A DNA stretch of 64,000 nt from Adiantum capillus-veneris. Lineage: Eukaryota > Streptophyta > Polypodiopsida > Polypodiales > Pteridaceae. Below are positions 43,173 through 54,900 of this stretch, one piece after another. The stretch's first letter is position 1. The number at the start of each line of letters is the position of its first letter. The stretch is from contig CM043944.1 of the NCBI GenBank assembly GCA_014529385.2, positions 50,101,768 through 50,165,767 on the forward strand. Direction: 5' to 3'. The position numbers were made by a program, and so were the translations under genes. The notes under the pieces were generated by a model. That model made no database searches. It was not told the DNA's origin and was given only the letters and a program-made list of their open reading frames with translations.

Positions 43173-43967
43173 ATGATTGAAATGAGACATGTATTTGACA
43201 CTAATTATATACAGACTACCTGAATTTCTTCATCTACCACTTCAATCATCGTTTTTCAATCCATTACATGCACACCTTCAAAGAAGACAATAGAAAAACA
43301 TACTTCACGATGTACCAAACTGTCAACAAAAAAGCAAAGGGAAACATTCAGTACTTTGAGTCGCCAAAAAGTTTTCATAAAAACATAAAGCTGTTTGCCC
43401 TCACATTCATGAGATATACTAGTGTAAACAAACATGAGCTATGACAAAGTAGCAACATGCTAATCAAGAAATCTATGGAGACTTAAAAGGCTCTCAAAAT
43501 TATTTATCTTGTCATGTGGAAGGACGAGTCCTCAAAACTATGATTCAAAAGACAAATCTATGTGTATAAAAAGTTGTTACCCCTTCACATTATAATAACT
43601 CCAAGGATAGATTTTGCTTGAACGTCATGGTGACAAGCAACCACTTTTCTTGAGCCACTATAATTTGATTTGTCTTAGTAAAAGACTTTACAACAATAAT
43701 TGAAACCCAGCTTCTACAATGGTTGAAAACTCAGGATTAAGTGTTAAAATATATACAAATTCTTACAAAGCACAGCTAGCTCAAATATTTTGAACCTTGC
43801 TTGGATTGGATATATGCACATGGTTTCCTTGGAGTGAGCCAATAACTATGGGTATTACTCAAAGGCCTCCTGGTTTACCTAGTCTACTTCACATGTTGCT
43901 ATGTTGTTGCACTCAGAGAAGTTTTGCCTTCGCTTTTTCAAAACTCTCTTGTGCGAGTATTTGTTTG
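43173..43967. other. No recognisable gene
   Basis: AT-rich DNA without a coding signal or match to the repeats in this window. It may be the old flank of the LINE and LTR insertions. Confidence 0.5.
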
Positions 43968-44401
43968 TGTCACGAGCTGCTGATGTGGTATGACATGTCA
44001 CAAGTTGGTGATGTGGCATGTCCAATTGAGGAAATGGCAAAGAGGACAAGGGGTTAAAGAACCTAGAAGAACTGAAGTTGTTGAAAAAGGGGTTTGGATT
44101 TTAAAAACCTAACCCAAGAACTTAAAGAACTTACGGAACACTGGCCAAGTGGCCTAAAACCCTAAAAAGCCAAAGCACTAAATCTGAGGCACGTTTCCGT
44201 AAATTGCATTGACATGCTGACATGGCAAGCTGTAAAGATTTCCACGTTTTGCGCTGGCTGATTTTGGCATGTTTTCGCATGAGAATTTGGGTGCAGTTGC
44301 TTTGGGGGTTCAGTGCTTTCAGAACTGATGCTTTTGGGGCTCTGCTTTTGGGCATCCCTGTCAAAGTCAACGATGCGGAAGCGTAGAGACCAAGGGGAGT
44401 G

Positions 44402-44404
<3 letters not shown>
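43968..44404 (+). repeat. G2-f: truncated G2-type LTR with duplicated start
   Basis: TGTCACAAGTTGGTGATGTG at 43996 begins a block that follows the 5' part of G2 LTRs: GTAAATTGCATTGAC near 44195, and CTTTTGGGGCTCTGCTTTTG with GCATCCCTGT at about 44330-44360. A second start-like copy, TGTCACGAGCTGCTGATGTG, sits 28 bp upstream at 43968. The LTR is cut off at the (GA)n tract. Confidence 0.6.

Positions 44405-44469
<65 letters not shown>
44405..44469. repeat. (GA)n microsatellite, left of LINE-U
   Basis: A pure GA run next to the LINE-U 3' terminus. Confidence 0.95.
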
Positions 44470-44471
<2 letters not shown>

Positions 44472-44757
44472 TATTAACGTCGAGGCCAAAGCTGACCTAT
44501 AGGACAAAACCGATACATCTTTGGTTACATTCCACTTCGGGTATCATAAAAGAAAAATAAGTGCATGTGCAAAACATAACCTCATTGCTCTCATGACTCA
44601 TGAGAGCTAGGTTTACAATGGTAAGAAATCACTGTGTGCATAATGTGTCTGCATCTATAGAAGACTAAGTCCATGTCTTTGTGGGAATGGATGGATTCTT
44701 GAAGTCTCGGGTAATAGCTTTTCCTCCTCTATACACTGCCCATTTTCCTTGCTTCCT

Positions 44758-44761
<4 letters not shown>
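44470..44761 (-). mobile_element. LINE-U: 5'-truncated LINE 3' end between two (GA)n tracts
   Basis: On the minus strand the end reads AGCTTTGGCCTCGACGTTAATA, comparable with CATTTTGGCCTTTTAAAGTC and GTTAATA in LINE-P. No coding sequence remains. A second (GA)n follows on the other side at 44762. Confidence 0.55.

Positions 44762-44792
<31 letters not shown>
44762..44792. repeat. (GA)n microsatellite, right of LINE-U
   Basis: A pure GA run of 31 bp. Confidence 0.95.
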
Positions 44793-44794
<2 letters not shown>

Positions 44795-44960
44795 TCCTGA
44801 ACGAATCAACCTTGGCAATGAATAACTGAATGTGATACAATGGAGGCAAGGGGTTGCTTATATAGCAAGCCCAGTAAATTGCCCTACCCAAGACTTTGAC
44901 AAATAAGTAAAATAAATACCTAAAAGCCAAACTAAATAATGGGATCACATTGGGCAATTC
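44793..44960 (-). promoter_or_regulatory. Candidate minus-strand promoter (TATA box, downstream CT tract)
   Basis: On the minus strand GCTATATAAGCAACCCC lies at about 44870-44854, and the (CT)n tract starts about 60 bp downstream, like the CT-rich leaders of plant genes. No convincing gene follows, since LINE-U occupies the place. Low confidence. Confidence 0.25.
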
Positions 44961-45038
44961 ACTTGAGATGCCTAAACTTTAACACCCTCTCTACAGCTCA
45001 TAGTGGACATCAATAGTGAGAGCATGTCAATGAAGAAG

Positions 45039-45480
45039 CTAACATGGAAACCCGAGCACCGTCCGGGATACTGGATACACCTCGGTGTTGCTCTCGTCAA
45101 CTTTGTACTTGAAAGTAATGCCATCTTGAGCATCGGTTGACTTTGTAGAAACTTTGAACGTAGACCATACTACGTCCAATAATCCCCATTCGTGAACTAT
45201 AAACACACCACGTCCAAAATATAAAACTCCAAGATAATAAATTGTTGGAACACATCCTATCCATAATCTAACCAACAACAATGAATTGGCTAGCCCATCC
45301 ATAGCGTTTTAGACGTCTGATTGGTTCCCTGCCAGATGCATGTACATTGAACTCCGACCTACGGGTCCAAACACCAATAGCTTGAACTCCAATACAAGGG
45401 TCCAAATTAATTATAGGGAGCAGTGCTTGCCCCTCTCTGCCACTCACAAGCCTCTCTCTGGCTGAAGCTAGTGGTGACAC
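45039..45480 (-). other. Unrecognised, possibly decayed coding sequence
   Basis: Two overlapping minus-strand frames have ordinary amino-acid composition: 45480-45268 (LLPIINLDPCIGVQAIGVW) and 45302-45039 (DVVWSTFKVSTKSTDAQDGI). Neither shows a domain I know, nor matches any transposon here. They lie downstream of the tandem-repeat frame at 45492-45932 and could belong to the same dead gene. Confidence 0.3.
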
Positions 45481-45491
45481 CTATCATTTGA

Positions 45492-45932
45492 CTAGAAACC
45501 TGACGTCAAGGCCACTATGGCCACCGCCACGAGTGCCATGCCGATCTCTGTCAAATCTTTATAACCATAATCTCTGTCCAGCTTGCCTTTATCCTTGTCT
45601 ATCTGTGAGTTCCTGCTTTTGCCTTTGGCTTCAAACTCTCAAGCCAAACAAAGCGTCGAATCACAATCATGACTGTGGTCATACCTCTCCGGTACCGAGG
45701 CAGCTAACTGAGTATTGGTACTGCCATCCTTGTCCAACTGACCTTTGCCGCTGTCCTCTAGCGAACTTTTCCATCTGTTTTTGACTTCATAAACTCGAGT
45801 CAAACAAATTATCGGGTTCCTTGAGAATTCTGCCGTTGCATAGGCCGCTAAATGAATGGTTGACGATCCGTTATCCATAGCCACTTGTTGCTTTTGGTCG
45901 TTGTCGCGGGTGCTCAAGCAAGGGGGGGCCAT
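45492..45932 (-). pseudogene. Unrecognised protein with about 50-residue tandem repeats, one nonsense codon
   Basis: From ATG 45932 (MAPPCLSTRDNDQKQQ) the frame runs to TAG at 45492-45494 with a single TGA at 45639-45641. Two full repeat units and part of a third are visible: VAMDNGSSTIHLAA with ICLTRVYEVKNRW; QLDKDGSTNTQLAAS with LCLA(stop)EFEAKGK; then KLDRDYGYKDL. The first unit has CGA where the second has the TGA, so the stop looks like a C-to-T change at a CpG. The frame is also open upstream to the G3 LTR at 46150, without an ATG. No homology is recognised. It is the best candidate for host-derived coding sequence in the window. The G3 LTR boundary truncates its upstream context. Confidence 0.5.
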
Positions 45933-46150
45933 TTTGAAGTTGCAAAAAAAACGCGCTTCTCGCACTCCAATGGGCCGCACAAGCGCCAAGCCGCCAAGCC
46001 GATTCAATTCCACCGCAAAGGGAACTCCATACGCAATGGGCTCCACACAATCTGCTATCCCTCTTAAGCTCCGGTCTCTGTTCGCCTTTCCGTCTCCCAA
46101 GCCACTCTGGGAAACTTTCTTTCTTTCACTCCATTCCCGTCTTTTTATTC

Positions 46151-47733
46151 TGTAACATTTAATGGTCTAGTAACTTATGTGTAGCGGAAAATAACATAGA
46201 CATAGTGAGCATTTCATAGAATAGATTCCTAATGAGCATAGAAAGAGTGCTTGGATGGAGAGAGCAACAAAAGCATAACATCTAGTTAGATAGGCATGAA
46301 CAATACTTCAAAAAGAGAGAGAAATTAGGCTACTGACAACAGTTGAGGACCGGATTTACATGGAGCCGATCCCCTCTCCAAAAGGCTTTGTATTATAGGT
46401 TTCCCCCATTAAGGGAGACATTTTACAATACAATACTTTGTGTTCCTTCAATAACTTGCTGGTGCAATGAAGATGGAAGCTTCAAGCACCAAGCTCACAC
46501 TTGTAAAACACAACATCAATTCCCTCACGGTCTCAGACCCAAGATCTCACACACCTTCGAAGATGGTGAGAGCTAGCGGGTATGAGAATAGATTGAGAGG
46601 CAGGAGGAGTATTCTTACGAGAAAGAAGTATGTCTCCTCACATAATCACTCATACTAGCTTAGCATAGCTTACTAATTAGCATGGTAGAGGAGATGAGTA
46701 TGCATTGGAGCTTAGCTCTTGGTTGGATTTGCATCACAAAGCCAAGAGTTGTTGGTGTATGCCTCCCTTCTCACAAGCTTGGAGTAGATGATGAGCTTTC
46801 TATTAAAGCTTGAGAAAGAGAAAGTCTTCTTTTCTTCACACATGAGCTTGTGTGAGAGTGTAAGTGATAATGCCTTGCAAAAATCAGCCCCCTCTCTCTT
46901 GGTCGACCCCTCTTGCTAATTGCACCTGCTGGCATCCTATTGGACCCTACAAAGCTTAGCCAGTGACAATTAAGAAGCAGAAGTGATAGCCTTGTGACAT
47001 GTGTCCCCCTTTCGCCTTTTGTGAGAGCTTGAGGTATTTAAATAATTCAATTAATCTCTCATTGGACGCCCTTAGTCTTCTGGCCAATAGGAATCAGGCA
47101 AGCCATTGGGCTGTTGAATGCTCATTGGACCCCTTGGGAGACTGTCCAATAGTCTTCTAGAGAGCTTAATTTCTAGTGGTTCTTTCATCAAGTGTTTTTA
47201 AATGAATTAAACTAAATGTACTCTAGCCTAATTCTCATTGGTCCACCTCTATGGCCATCCAATAGGATTTGAATGCACCTTGGGGGAAACTAGCCTAGGG
47301 AGCTGACATGTGTCTACTATGCCCTTTGTGTAAAGGGAGCTTGCAAGAGAGTATGTGTTTCTCTCTCATCCCCTACTAAAAGGGCTCGCCCCCACGAGGA
47401 TAAGGATGTGGGAAGACTTTTGAGTTTTCCCACAAGCATCCAATTTACCTAGAGTTTGACCATTGAACATAACCTTTGAATTTTGGAATCTTCGTATATT
47501 GGAAGTCTTAATGGACTGAACCTAGGGTCTTTGAAGCCCATTGTTGCACATTGCTCTTTTGCAAAAGGCTCCCCCTTTGGATCCCTATTTTCCCTCCTTT
47601 GGATCCCTTCTGTGACCGGTCTGCCAGCTTAACCAATATTCTAGCGTTTTCTCCCCTGGTACTTCCCCATATTGAATGATCAGTTTAACATGAGAAAATC
47701 ATTTAGGAGAATTAGATATTAGTTATTATGACA
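46151..47733 (-). repeat. G3-a 3' LTR (third Gypsy family)
   Basis: On the minus strand TGTCATAATAAC starts at 47733, just after the purine-rich GACAGAGGTAA and the FEDDYDFKTEV end of a pol frame. A matching CA end (AATGTTACA) lies at 46151. Length about 1.58 kb. Contains three modules with paired ATTGG and CCAAT boxes (47051-47275). The partner LTR is not in the window, so the 46151 boundary is inferred. Confidence 0.55.
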
Positions 47734-49220
47734 TTACCTCTGTCTTGAAATCATAGTCGTCCTCGAATATGGGGTAGAAAAGATAAAGCCTAGTCATTAG
47801 TCCTTTTCCTAGCGGGTAGAGGATTCCTATTTTACCCTACGACATCGTTCCAAAATGGATGACTAATCCATTTGGTGCTTGAGAGCCTAAGCTGCTGCAA
47901 GCATGTCTGCGCATTAGTCCTATCAATCTTCCATAGTAGAGTGACAAGCTCTACTCGGTGTTCGGGAGACGACGTCTCCGCAAACATGAGCATGCATACT
48001 TCTTAATATTTGTGCCAAGAGAGTCTTATAAGATTTTAAACATTTTTATATTTCCTTACTCTAGGGAAGTATTGTAACCATTGACAAGGTTTAGGTTATC
48101 CTTTAATTGTATGCCTTGCATCCATCTAGCATCTTCAAAAGGCTAGTTCTTAAACTTAATAAGATACTGTCGGATAATCTTACCGCCTCTCAATACCTTG
48201 TCTTCATGTCGGAGAATGGACTCAGGCTGCAGCACCTCTTCTTGGTCCTCGATCTCCGGTGGGTCTTCAATAGTTGGTTCTTGAGGTGGCTCTCCTTTGT
48301 AAGGCTTTAGTAGGCTCACATGGAAAGCATTGTGTATGAGCCAATGACTGGGCAACTTAAGTTGATAGGCCCTCTCATTGATTAGTCTAAGAATCTGAAA
48401 GAGACCATAGTATCTTTTTGCTAACTTAGCATAGTACTTTTGGTGTCCTGTAGGATTCTTGCCCTTCGTGTGCCTTAATCGAGCCTTGGGAAATTTAAGC
48501 AAGACCCAATCATTTTCTTTAAAGGCTTGGGCTCTTCTGTGCTTATCAGCAGCAGTCTTTTTCCTTTGCTGTAAGATAGAGATAGCATCCTTAATCTTTT
48601 GAAAAGATTCTTGTAGGTCTCGGCTATACTCATCTGTAGCGAAGTTCTTCCCGTGTACCTGAAGTACCATAGGACTTTTGGATCTTCCCTCAATTACCTC
48701 GAAAGGTGCTTTTCCCGTGGATGTATGTACAGTATTATTGTAGGCATACTCTACTAAGGGTAAATACTTCTCCCATTGGGACCTTTAATCTACTTCCGTT
48801 ACGTAGGCTTTTAGTAGATCAAGAATTGTTAGGTTAGCTATTTCACTTTGGCCATCCGTTTACGGGTGATAGGCCGAAGAGAAGTTTAGCCTTGTCCCTA
48901 AATTTTCAAAGAGACTCTTCCGAAAATTACTGGTCATTCTAGGATCTCTATCTAACACTATGGACATTGGCAAGCCATGGTACTTGAAGATTTGTGATAT
49001 GACGAGGGTTGCCATTTGATGGGCTTTGATAGTCTTTTTGACAGGTATAAAATGAGCTTGTTTGTTGAACCTGTCTACTATCGTCCATATTCCCGTATTC
49101 CATGGATAGACTTAGGCAATCCAAAGATAAAATCCATGGATATGCTCTCCCATGGTGAATTAGGGATTGGCAAAGGTTAAATCAATCCAGGTTGCTTACC
49201 AAAAGGTTTCATAGGACCAT
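47734..49220 (-). pseudogene. G3-a pol remnant: integrase core to chromodomain
   Basis: Read downward from about 49215: [20 protein letters not shown] (first integrase Asp, about 49135), degraded core, STGKAPFEV-like segment (48710), then an open part 48670-48143 with KKTAADKHRRAQAFKENDWV, LLKFPKARLRHTKGKN and a chromodomain-type end (IIRQYLIKFKN, then ARWMQ after a stop). Related to G1/G2 but clearly distinct. RT and gag are absent, so it is 5' truncated at about 49220. Confidence 0.8.
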
Positions 49221-49855
49221 GCAAGACCTATCCACATCGCTTGATACGGCTCTCACACAAATGATGCTCCTGGAGCATAAGCATATCAATCACTCCACCC
49301 ACAAGGCATCTTTGGAGCTCCTGTCTGAGTCAACCCCTCTAGCGTAGAAACTAGGGTCCACCTAGCCCGTGCACATTCCATGAGACAATCCTCATGGGGT
49401 CAGTGAGAGAAATCCAATGCTGCCATCGCAGCCAATCTCACAATCTTCGAGGCAGACTTGGATAGGGAGTAATCCCATCCGAGTGACCTCGAGATAGCCG
49501 TGTCTGGAGTGTTTGACTGACCCATACCCAAGCGGAGCGTGCAATCCGTAGAGCTACCGCCTTCTAAAATCAAGGTGTCACATGCACATTGCACTTGAGC
49601 CACATGGACAAGCTACTGCTACAGTCTAACATCGATCGTAGTTTAGCTTAGGATCTAGCCTGACACTTTGTGAGCCTCTAGCAAGACGTGCATGCGCAGG
49701 CAGGTCATAGTTGCATACCCTCTCTTGCGCAGTACCGTCAGTTCAGCATATAGGCATAGGAACAATCTCTTGGCTTAATAGTAAGTGACATTTTAAGCAT
49801 CAATTTATCAAGATCGTGGTGTTCCAAGCCATACTGCTCAACCCAGCATGGATTT
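49221..49855. other. No recognisable gene
   Basis: Mixed-composition DNA between the G3 remnant and the G2-b LTR. A minus-strand frame of 67 codons (49603-49400) has no recognisable motif. Confidence 0.4.
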
Positions 49856-50402
49856 TGTAACAAACTTGGACACCCCAAGTCAAGATTCTACCGCGACACA
49901 ACAGAGATTCAAATCAAAACAGTTCACAAAGATGACACGGCCCGGCGTAGTTCCGTGCCCAGAGGTATTGGCCCCAAAGACTGGCGCACCTTTTGATATT
50001 TCTTTTTATATTAATCTGTGTTCAAAGTACAAGAGAGCAGCCAGGCGCTTACTCTCAGACTCTGCGTCCAGATGCTCTGAGAAGTGAGGCCTAGCCCACT
50101 TATTTATAAGTACAAGGAATGCCTAAAAGCAGAGCCCCAAAATCTCTAACTCAAAAGCAATTGTCCCAAAAGCAATTTTCTTAAAATCTTTTAGCCAAAA
50201 GCTACCAGTGCAATTTACGAAAATTTGTACAGAATGCCACGTCTAAAAATCAGCACAAAAAGCGGGTTCGTACAACTACTGTCCGTACAACTGCCACGTG
50301 TCAGGCTTTCAGCGCAAATTGCAACGCATTTTCCGGGACTGTCTGTATAGTCAGCCTATCCGCGCAATTCTGGGGTCCTTGCAACATCATCAGTTTGTGA
50401 CA
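49856..50402 (-). repeat. G2-b 3' LTR
   Basis: On the + strand TGTAACAAACTTGG to AGTTTGTGACA. Hairpin block at 49970-49988, end inverted repeat ACTTGG/CCAAGT near 49864-49880. The minus-strand PPT (CAAGAGCCCCGGGGGTA) beside it is interrupted by CCCC. Confidence 0.88.
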
Positions 50403-51040
50403 TACCCCCGGGGCTCTTGAAAGAATTGTCACCGCCCTCGATTACGCCTGCAAAACAAACAGAGGCCATAACTGTCTTAGTAGACATTGACTGTTAGTAC
50501 CGACGCACTAGGTACAACACATCTAGCACATGTACCAATCGACAGTCACATCACTTGACATCACATGACAAATCACATTCAAATTCATTCCAAATCTCAG
50601 ACCATGATTAATTGGCAACGTATTGAGTAATCGCATCTAGATCCAGTCGGGACCTCACACATGCCCAATTAACAAATCCATATTGCAATCATGTCTATAG
50701 AGATTTTTGAGACCGAAATGCTGCCGTCATTTCGTCTTTCAGTTCCTACACTCAAACAAGTCAAGTACAAATCAATCAATATCATTTTCGGGAATTCAGA
50801 TTCATAAAGTCATACAGCAGAATACTGTCGGCCCAGCAGTATCCCTGAAACCAAAAGGGACATCAATGACTCTATATCAAAAATCGGGGTAATCTGTTGA
50901 CAAAGGAGCGGAGTGACTCCCCTCTTGTGGAAACCCGCTGCACCAGATTCACCCATGTTGAAATCGGGGTTCTATCGGAGTAGACTATGCTAAACTAAAT
51001 GCTTCAAGGTAAAGTTCCAAAATCTGAGGAGTAACTGCTA
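50403..51040 (-). other. G2-b 3' internal region: PPT, untranslated part and last pol codons
   Basis: Matches 19389-20050 and 61094-61720. The last pol codons (about 51040-50960) read LAVTPQILELYLEAFSLA in the minus frame. Confidence 0.75.
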
Positions 51041-51045
51041 GGTCC
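51041..51045. other. Target site duplication GGTCC of solo LTR G2-c (partner 51598-51602)
   Basis: GGTCC lies on both sides of the solo LTR, inside the G2-b chromodomain sequence. Confidence 0.95.
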
Positions 51046-51294
51046 TGTCACAAAATGATGACGTGGCTACTCTGCAAAAACCCTAATTTCTGCCAGAAAC
51101 CCTAATCTGCAGAAACCCTAATTCTGGAAAGCCTAACCCTAACTGCTGCTGAAACCCTAACTGTGGCTGAAACCCTGATTCTAGCGGCAAAAATGCCACG
51201 TGGCAGCAATACGGACATTCCGGGATTTGCAACGGGATTTACGGCGCTGATTTTCAGCTTTTGGGCGTTAGCTTTATCTCTACGCAAATACCAG

Positions 51295-51375
<81 letters not shown>

Positions 51376-51597
51376 CTATTGCTTTATTTTACCAAAACTC
51401 TAACCACTCTCTTGTACTTTGAACTGATTAATACATAAAGAAATACCGAAAGGGGCGCCAGTCTTTGGGGCCAATATCTCTAGGCACGGAACTCCGCCGG
51501 GCCAGTGCAAATCTATTGTGAACTATGAACTATTTTGAAGTGGTTATTTAGTGCTGTCATGATTGATTCTTGACTTGGAGTGTCCAAGTCTGTTACA
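51046..51597 (+). repeat. G2-c: solo LTR of the G2 family inside G2-b
   Basis: 552 bp, TGTCACAAAATGATGACGTGG to CCAAGTCTGTTACA, opposite in orientation to its host element. Contains about seven AACCCTAA-type telomere-like units (51070-51180), a (GA)n tract (51297-51373), the hairpin block (51454-51472) and the end inverted repeat (51572-51590). Confidence 0.95.
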
Positions 51598-54500
51598 GGT
51601 CCTCCTCCTCTATCCACTTCGCATCCAATGCAAGATAGTTCTTGAATTTAACCAAGAACCGCCTAATCACTTTACCTTTAATCTTTCTATCTTTATGTGC
51701 CAATATCTATTCTAGAACAAGGATCTCCTCGCTTTCCTCCACTTCGGGCTGCTCATCTGGCTCCCCATCATCGAACACATCACCTTTAAAAGGCTTCAAG
51801 AGACTCACATGAAAAGCATTGTGAATTCTCTAAGTATCGATCAGCTTCAGTCGAAAGGAGACATCATTTATCTTTTCTTTTATCTGGAAAGGTCCAAATG
51901 TATCTCAGGCTAAGCTTTGGAAAAAGCCTCTCCCTTCCCTTTTTCTTTCGTAGGCGTGCCTTCTCAAAACGTAAGAGCACCCAATCGTCTTCCTTTAATT
52001 TCAAATCCTGACGGTGTCGATATGCTGCCTTCTTGTGTCTTTCCTAAGATTTCGCTAAAGCCTCTCGAACCTTGGCAAAAGCAGTGTCCAAGTCCCTCGT
52101 GTACTGGTCGGTTTCAAAAATCTTATCTTTCGTGCTAAGGAAGGGTGGAACCTTCGTAGCACCTTCAATAATCTCAAATGGCGCCTTCCCCGTCGAAGAG
52201 TGGATCGTGTTATTGTAGGCAAATTCCACCAAGGGCAAAAACTTTTCCCATTGAGTATTCTGATCAGAAATGTAAGACTTCAATAAATCCAATACCACTG
52301 AATTTGCAATCTCACATTCCCCTTCTGTCTGCGGATGGAAAGATGACGAGAACTGCAACCCTGTGCCAATGTTCTCCCAAATAGCCTTCCAAAACAAACT
52401 TGTGAATCAGGGATCTCTGTCAGAGACTATTGTCTCAGGCATGCCATGCAATCTGAATATCTGGGCAATGAACAGTCTCGCTAAATGATCCGGCTTGACA
52501 GTTTTCTTCACTGGAATGAAATGAGCTTGCTTGATAAATCTATCAATAGCAGTCCAGATACCATCATGCCCACTCTGAGTCTTCGGGAGATCAAAAATGA
52601 AATCCATTGCAATACTTTCCCAGGGGCGGGTGGGAATGGGTAAAGGCTGAAACAATCCTTGTGCTTTATGCCTGTCAAACTTGACCTTCTGGCATACTAA
52701 GCAACTACGTACAAAATCGTCCACGTCCTTCTTGAGTCTCGGCCAAAAGAAGTAACGCTCCACACCTTTCAAGGTGGTGTCAATGCCGCGGTGACCCGTA
52801 AATGGTGGACAATGGCATTCAGTTAACCTTTTCCCTCAACGGCTGTGTAACGCACATCATCGTTTTCTTCATCAAGTAGCCATCTCATATGGAATATCCC
52901 ACTACTACCTCCCCGTTGTGTATTCGTGTGAATACATCTAAAAAATCTGGATCTGCGGCGTACTGATCGACCATGTCCTCGAAGCTTCAACGATAAATCG
53001 CGGAAATAGCCAAGACTAACGGCTTCCGGGACAAAGCACCTGCCACCAAGTTCTTCTGTCCCAGTACATGGACAATCTTGTAGTGAAACTGCGACAAGAT
53101 GTTAGGCCACTGCATCTGCTTTTCCGAAAGCTGCTTCTGTGACAAGAAGTAGTGTAAACTCTGATGATCAGTGAAGACCGTAAAATCGGCTCCGAGTAGG
53201 TAATGTCGCCACTGAGTAAGAGCATGGATAACCGCCAAAATCTCTTTCTCCTAAATCTATGTTGTCAATTCCGGCCTTGAAAACAATCGGCTCTCATAGG
53301 CAATGACATGGCCTTCTTGCATTAAGACCACACCCAGACTACGACTACAAGCACCACAACATACTTCGAATGACTTTTGCAAATCCGGCAAAGTCCGAAT
53401 TGGTCCCGTAGTCAATTTCTCTTTCAAAGTCTGAAAGGCAATCACCTCTGTGGGTCCCCAGGAGAAAGGGACTCCTTTCTGTGTCAGAATATGCAAAGGG
53501 GAAGCGACCTCTGCAAACTTTCTAATGAACCGCCAGTAGTAAGAACATAAGCCCAAAAAGCTTCTAACTTCATGGACATTCTTCAAATCGGGCCAATCAT
53601 GTATAGTGTAAATCTTGGCCGGGTCCATCTGTACTCCTGCTGCTGAGACGATGTGTCCCAAAAAGTGTATCTCCGGTAAGAAAAATTCACTCTTCTTGGC
53701 ATTGATTACTAACTTGTGATCTCGCAATGCTTGAAAGACCTATAGCACATGGTGTCTATGTTCTGCCTCATCCTTGGAGAAGACTATAATGTCATCAAAG
53801 AAAGTGCCAACAAAAAATTTGTACTCTCTGAAAATCCTATCCAACATTCGGTTGAAAGAATGTTGGAAAGTTGCTGGAGCATTGATTAGGCCAAAAGGCA
53901 TCACCAAAAATTCACAAAAACCGAAGCTCGTCCGAAAAACTGTCATGTAGACATCTCTTGGCGCGATTCAGATCTGATGATATCCGCTTTTCAAATCGAT
54001 CTTGTTGAAACAAGAGGATCCCTGTAATCGGTCAAGAGTATCATCGATCCTCGGAATCGGAAATCTGTTCTTGATGGTGATTTTACTGAGAGCTCTATAA
54101 TCAATGCACATTCTCCAAGATCCGTCTTTCTTTAGAACCAACAACACCTGAGAGCAGTAGGGTGAAGTACTCGGCTGGATAAGACCCATTTCCAAGAGGT
54201 CTTTCACTTGGTTCATAATCTCTTCATTCTGGGCTCGGCTCACACGATAAGGTGGCCGGTTCGGTGGAGTGCTTCCAGGTATCAGACCAATGGTATGATC
54301 CTTAGGACGAGATGTTGCCAACTCGCCTGGCAGCCCTCAAAAAAGCAATCGGCATGATTGTGGAGAAAATCTTGGCGTTCTTTATCAAGTTCAGGCATAT
54401 TCGTTCTGTGTCCATCATTTAACTCTTTCAAATAGATCGAGTAAACAAACAGGCTAGATTTCATTAATTTGGAAACGGCCGAAGCCGATACAATAGGGAG

Positions 54501-54900
54501 AAACTCGCCCTTCAGTTTCACATCAAGTACAATTTTTCGGTCCTTTTCATTTGTCAAAGTCGCTTTCTTCGCCCGATAATCGACCACGGCGTTGTTCTTA
54601 TGGTACCAAGGGACTCCAAGGAGGACGTCACAACCTCCAAGGGCATTATGTAAAAGTCCTCGTGCCCCAAATACCCCTGATAATGCAACCGAAGTTTGCC
54701 AATGACAGGTGTAATGGCTATGTCCCATCCGGGTGCCGCTAGAAATGCCTCTGCTCGTGGTCCCATCCGATCAGGTGTAATCTCGAGCCGCGCCGCTAAT
54801 TCAAATGAAATGAAATTGGCCTTGGCCCCTCCATCAAAGAAAACAGGGTTTCTTGATCTTCCACTTTGCCCCAAGCTCGGCAAAATTCTATACTTTCATC
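51598..54900 (-). pseudogene. G2-b pol pseudogene (protease to chromodomain)
   Basis: Read downward: protease with DGGAKANFIS (about 54840, DGGA in place of D(S/T)GA), PVIGKLRLHYQGYLG, LLGVPW; linker LDVKLKGEFLPIVSASA; RT with [39 protein letters not shown] (53800) and GHIVSAAGVQMDPAKI (53650); RNase H with CGACSRSLGVVLM and TDHQSLHYF; integrase with CLVCQKVKFD, AMDFIFDLP, VSDRDP and QTEGE where QTDGQ is usual; chromodomain start before G2-c. Frame breaks near 54850, 54320, 53960, 53740, 53250, 52990 and 52400. Confidence 0.88.

Noticed and set aside
46151-47733. Short frames in this block as host genes
   Set aside because: The block has LTR-like ends, follows a Gypsy pol end with a purine tract, and has no frame longer than about 77 codons.
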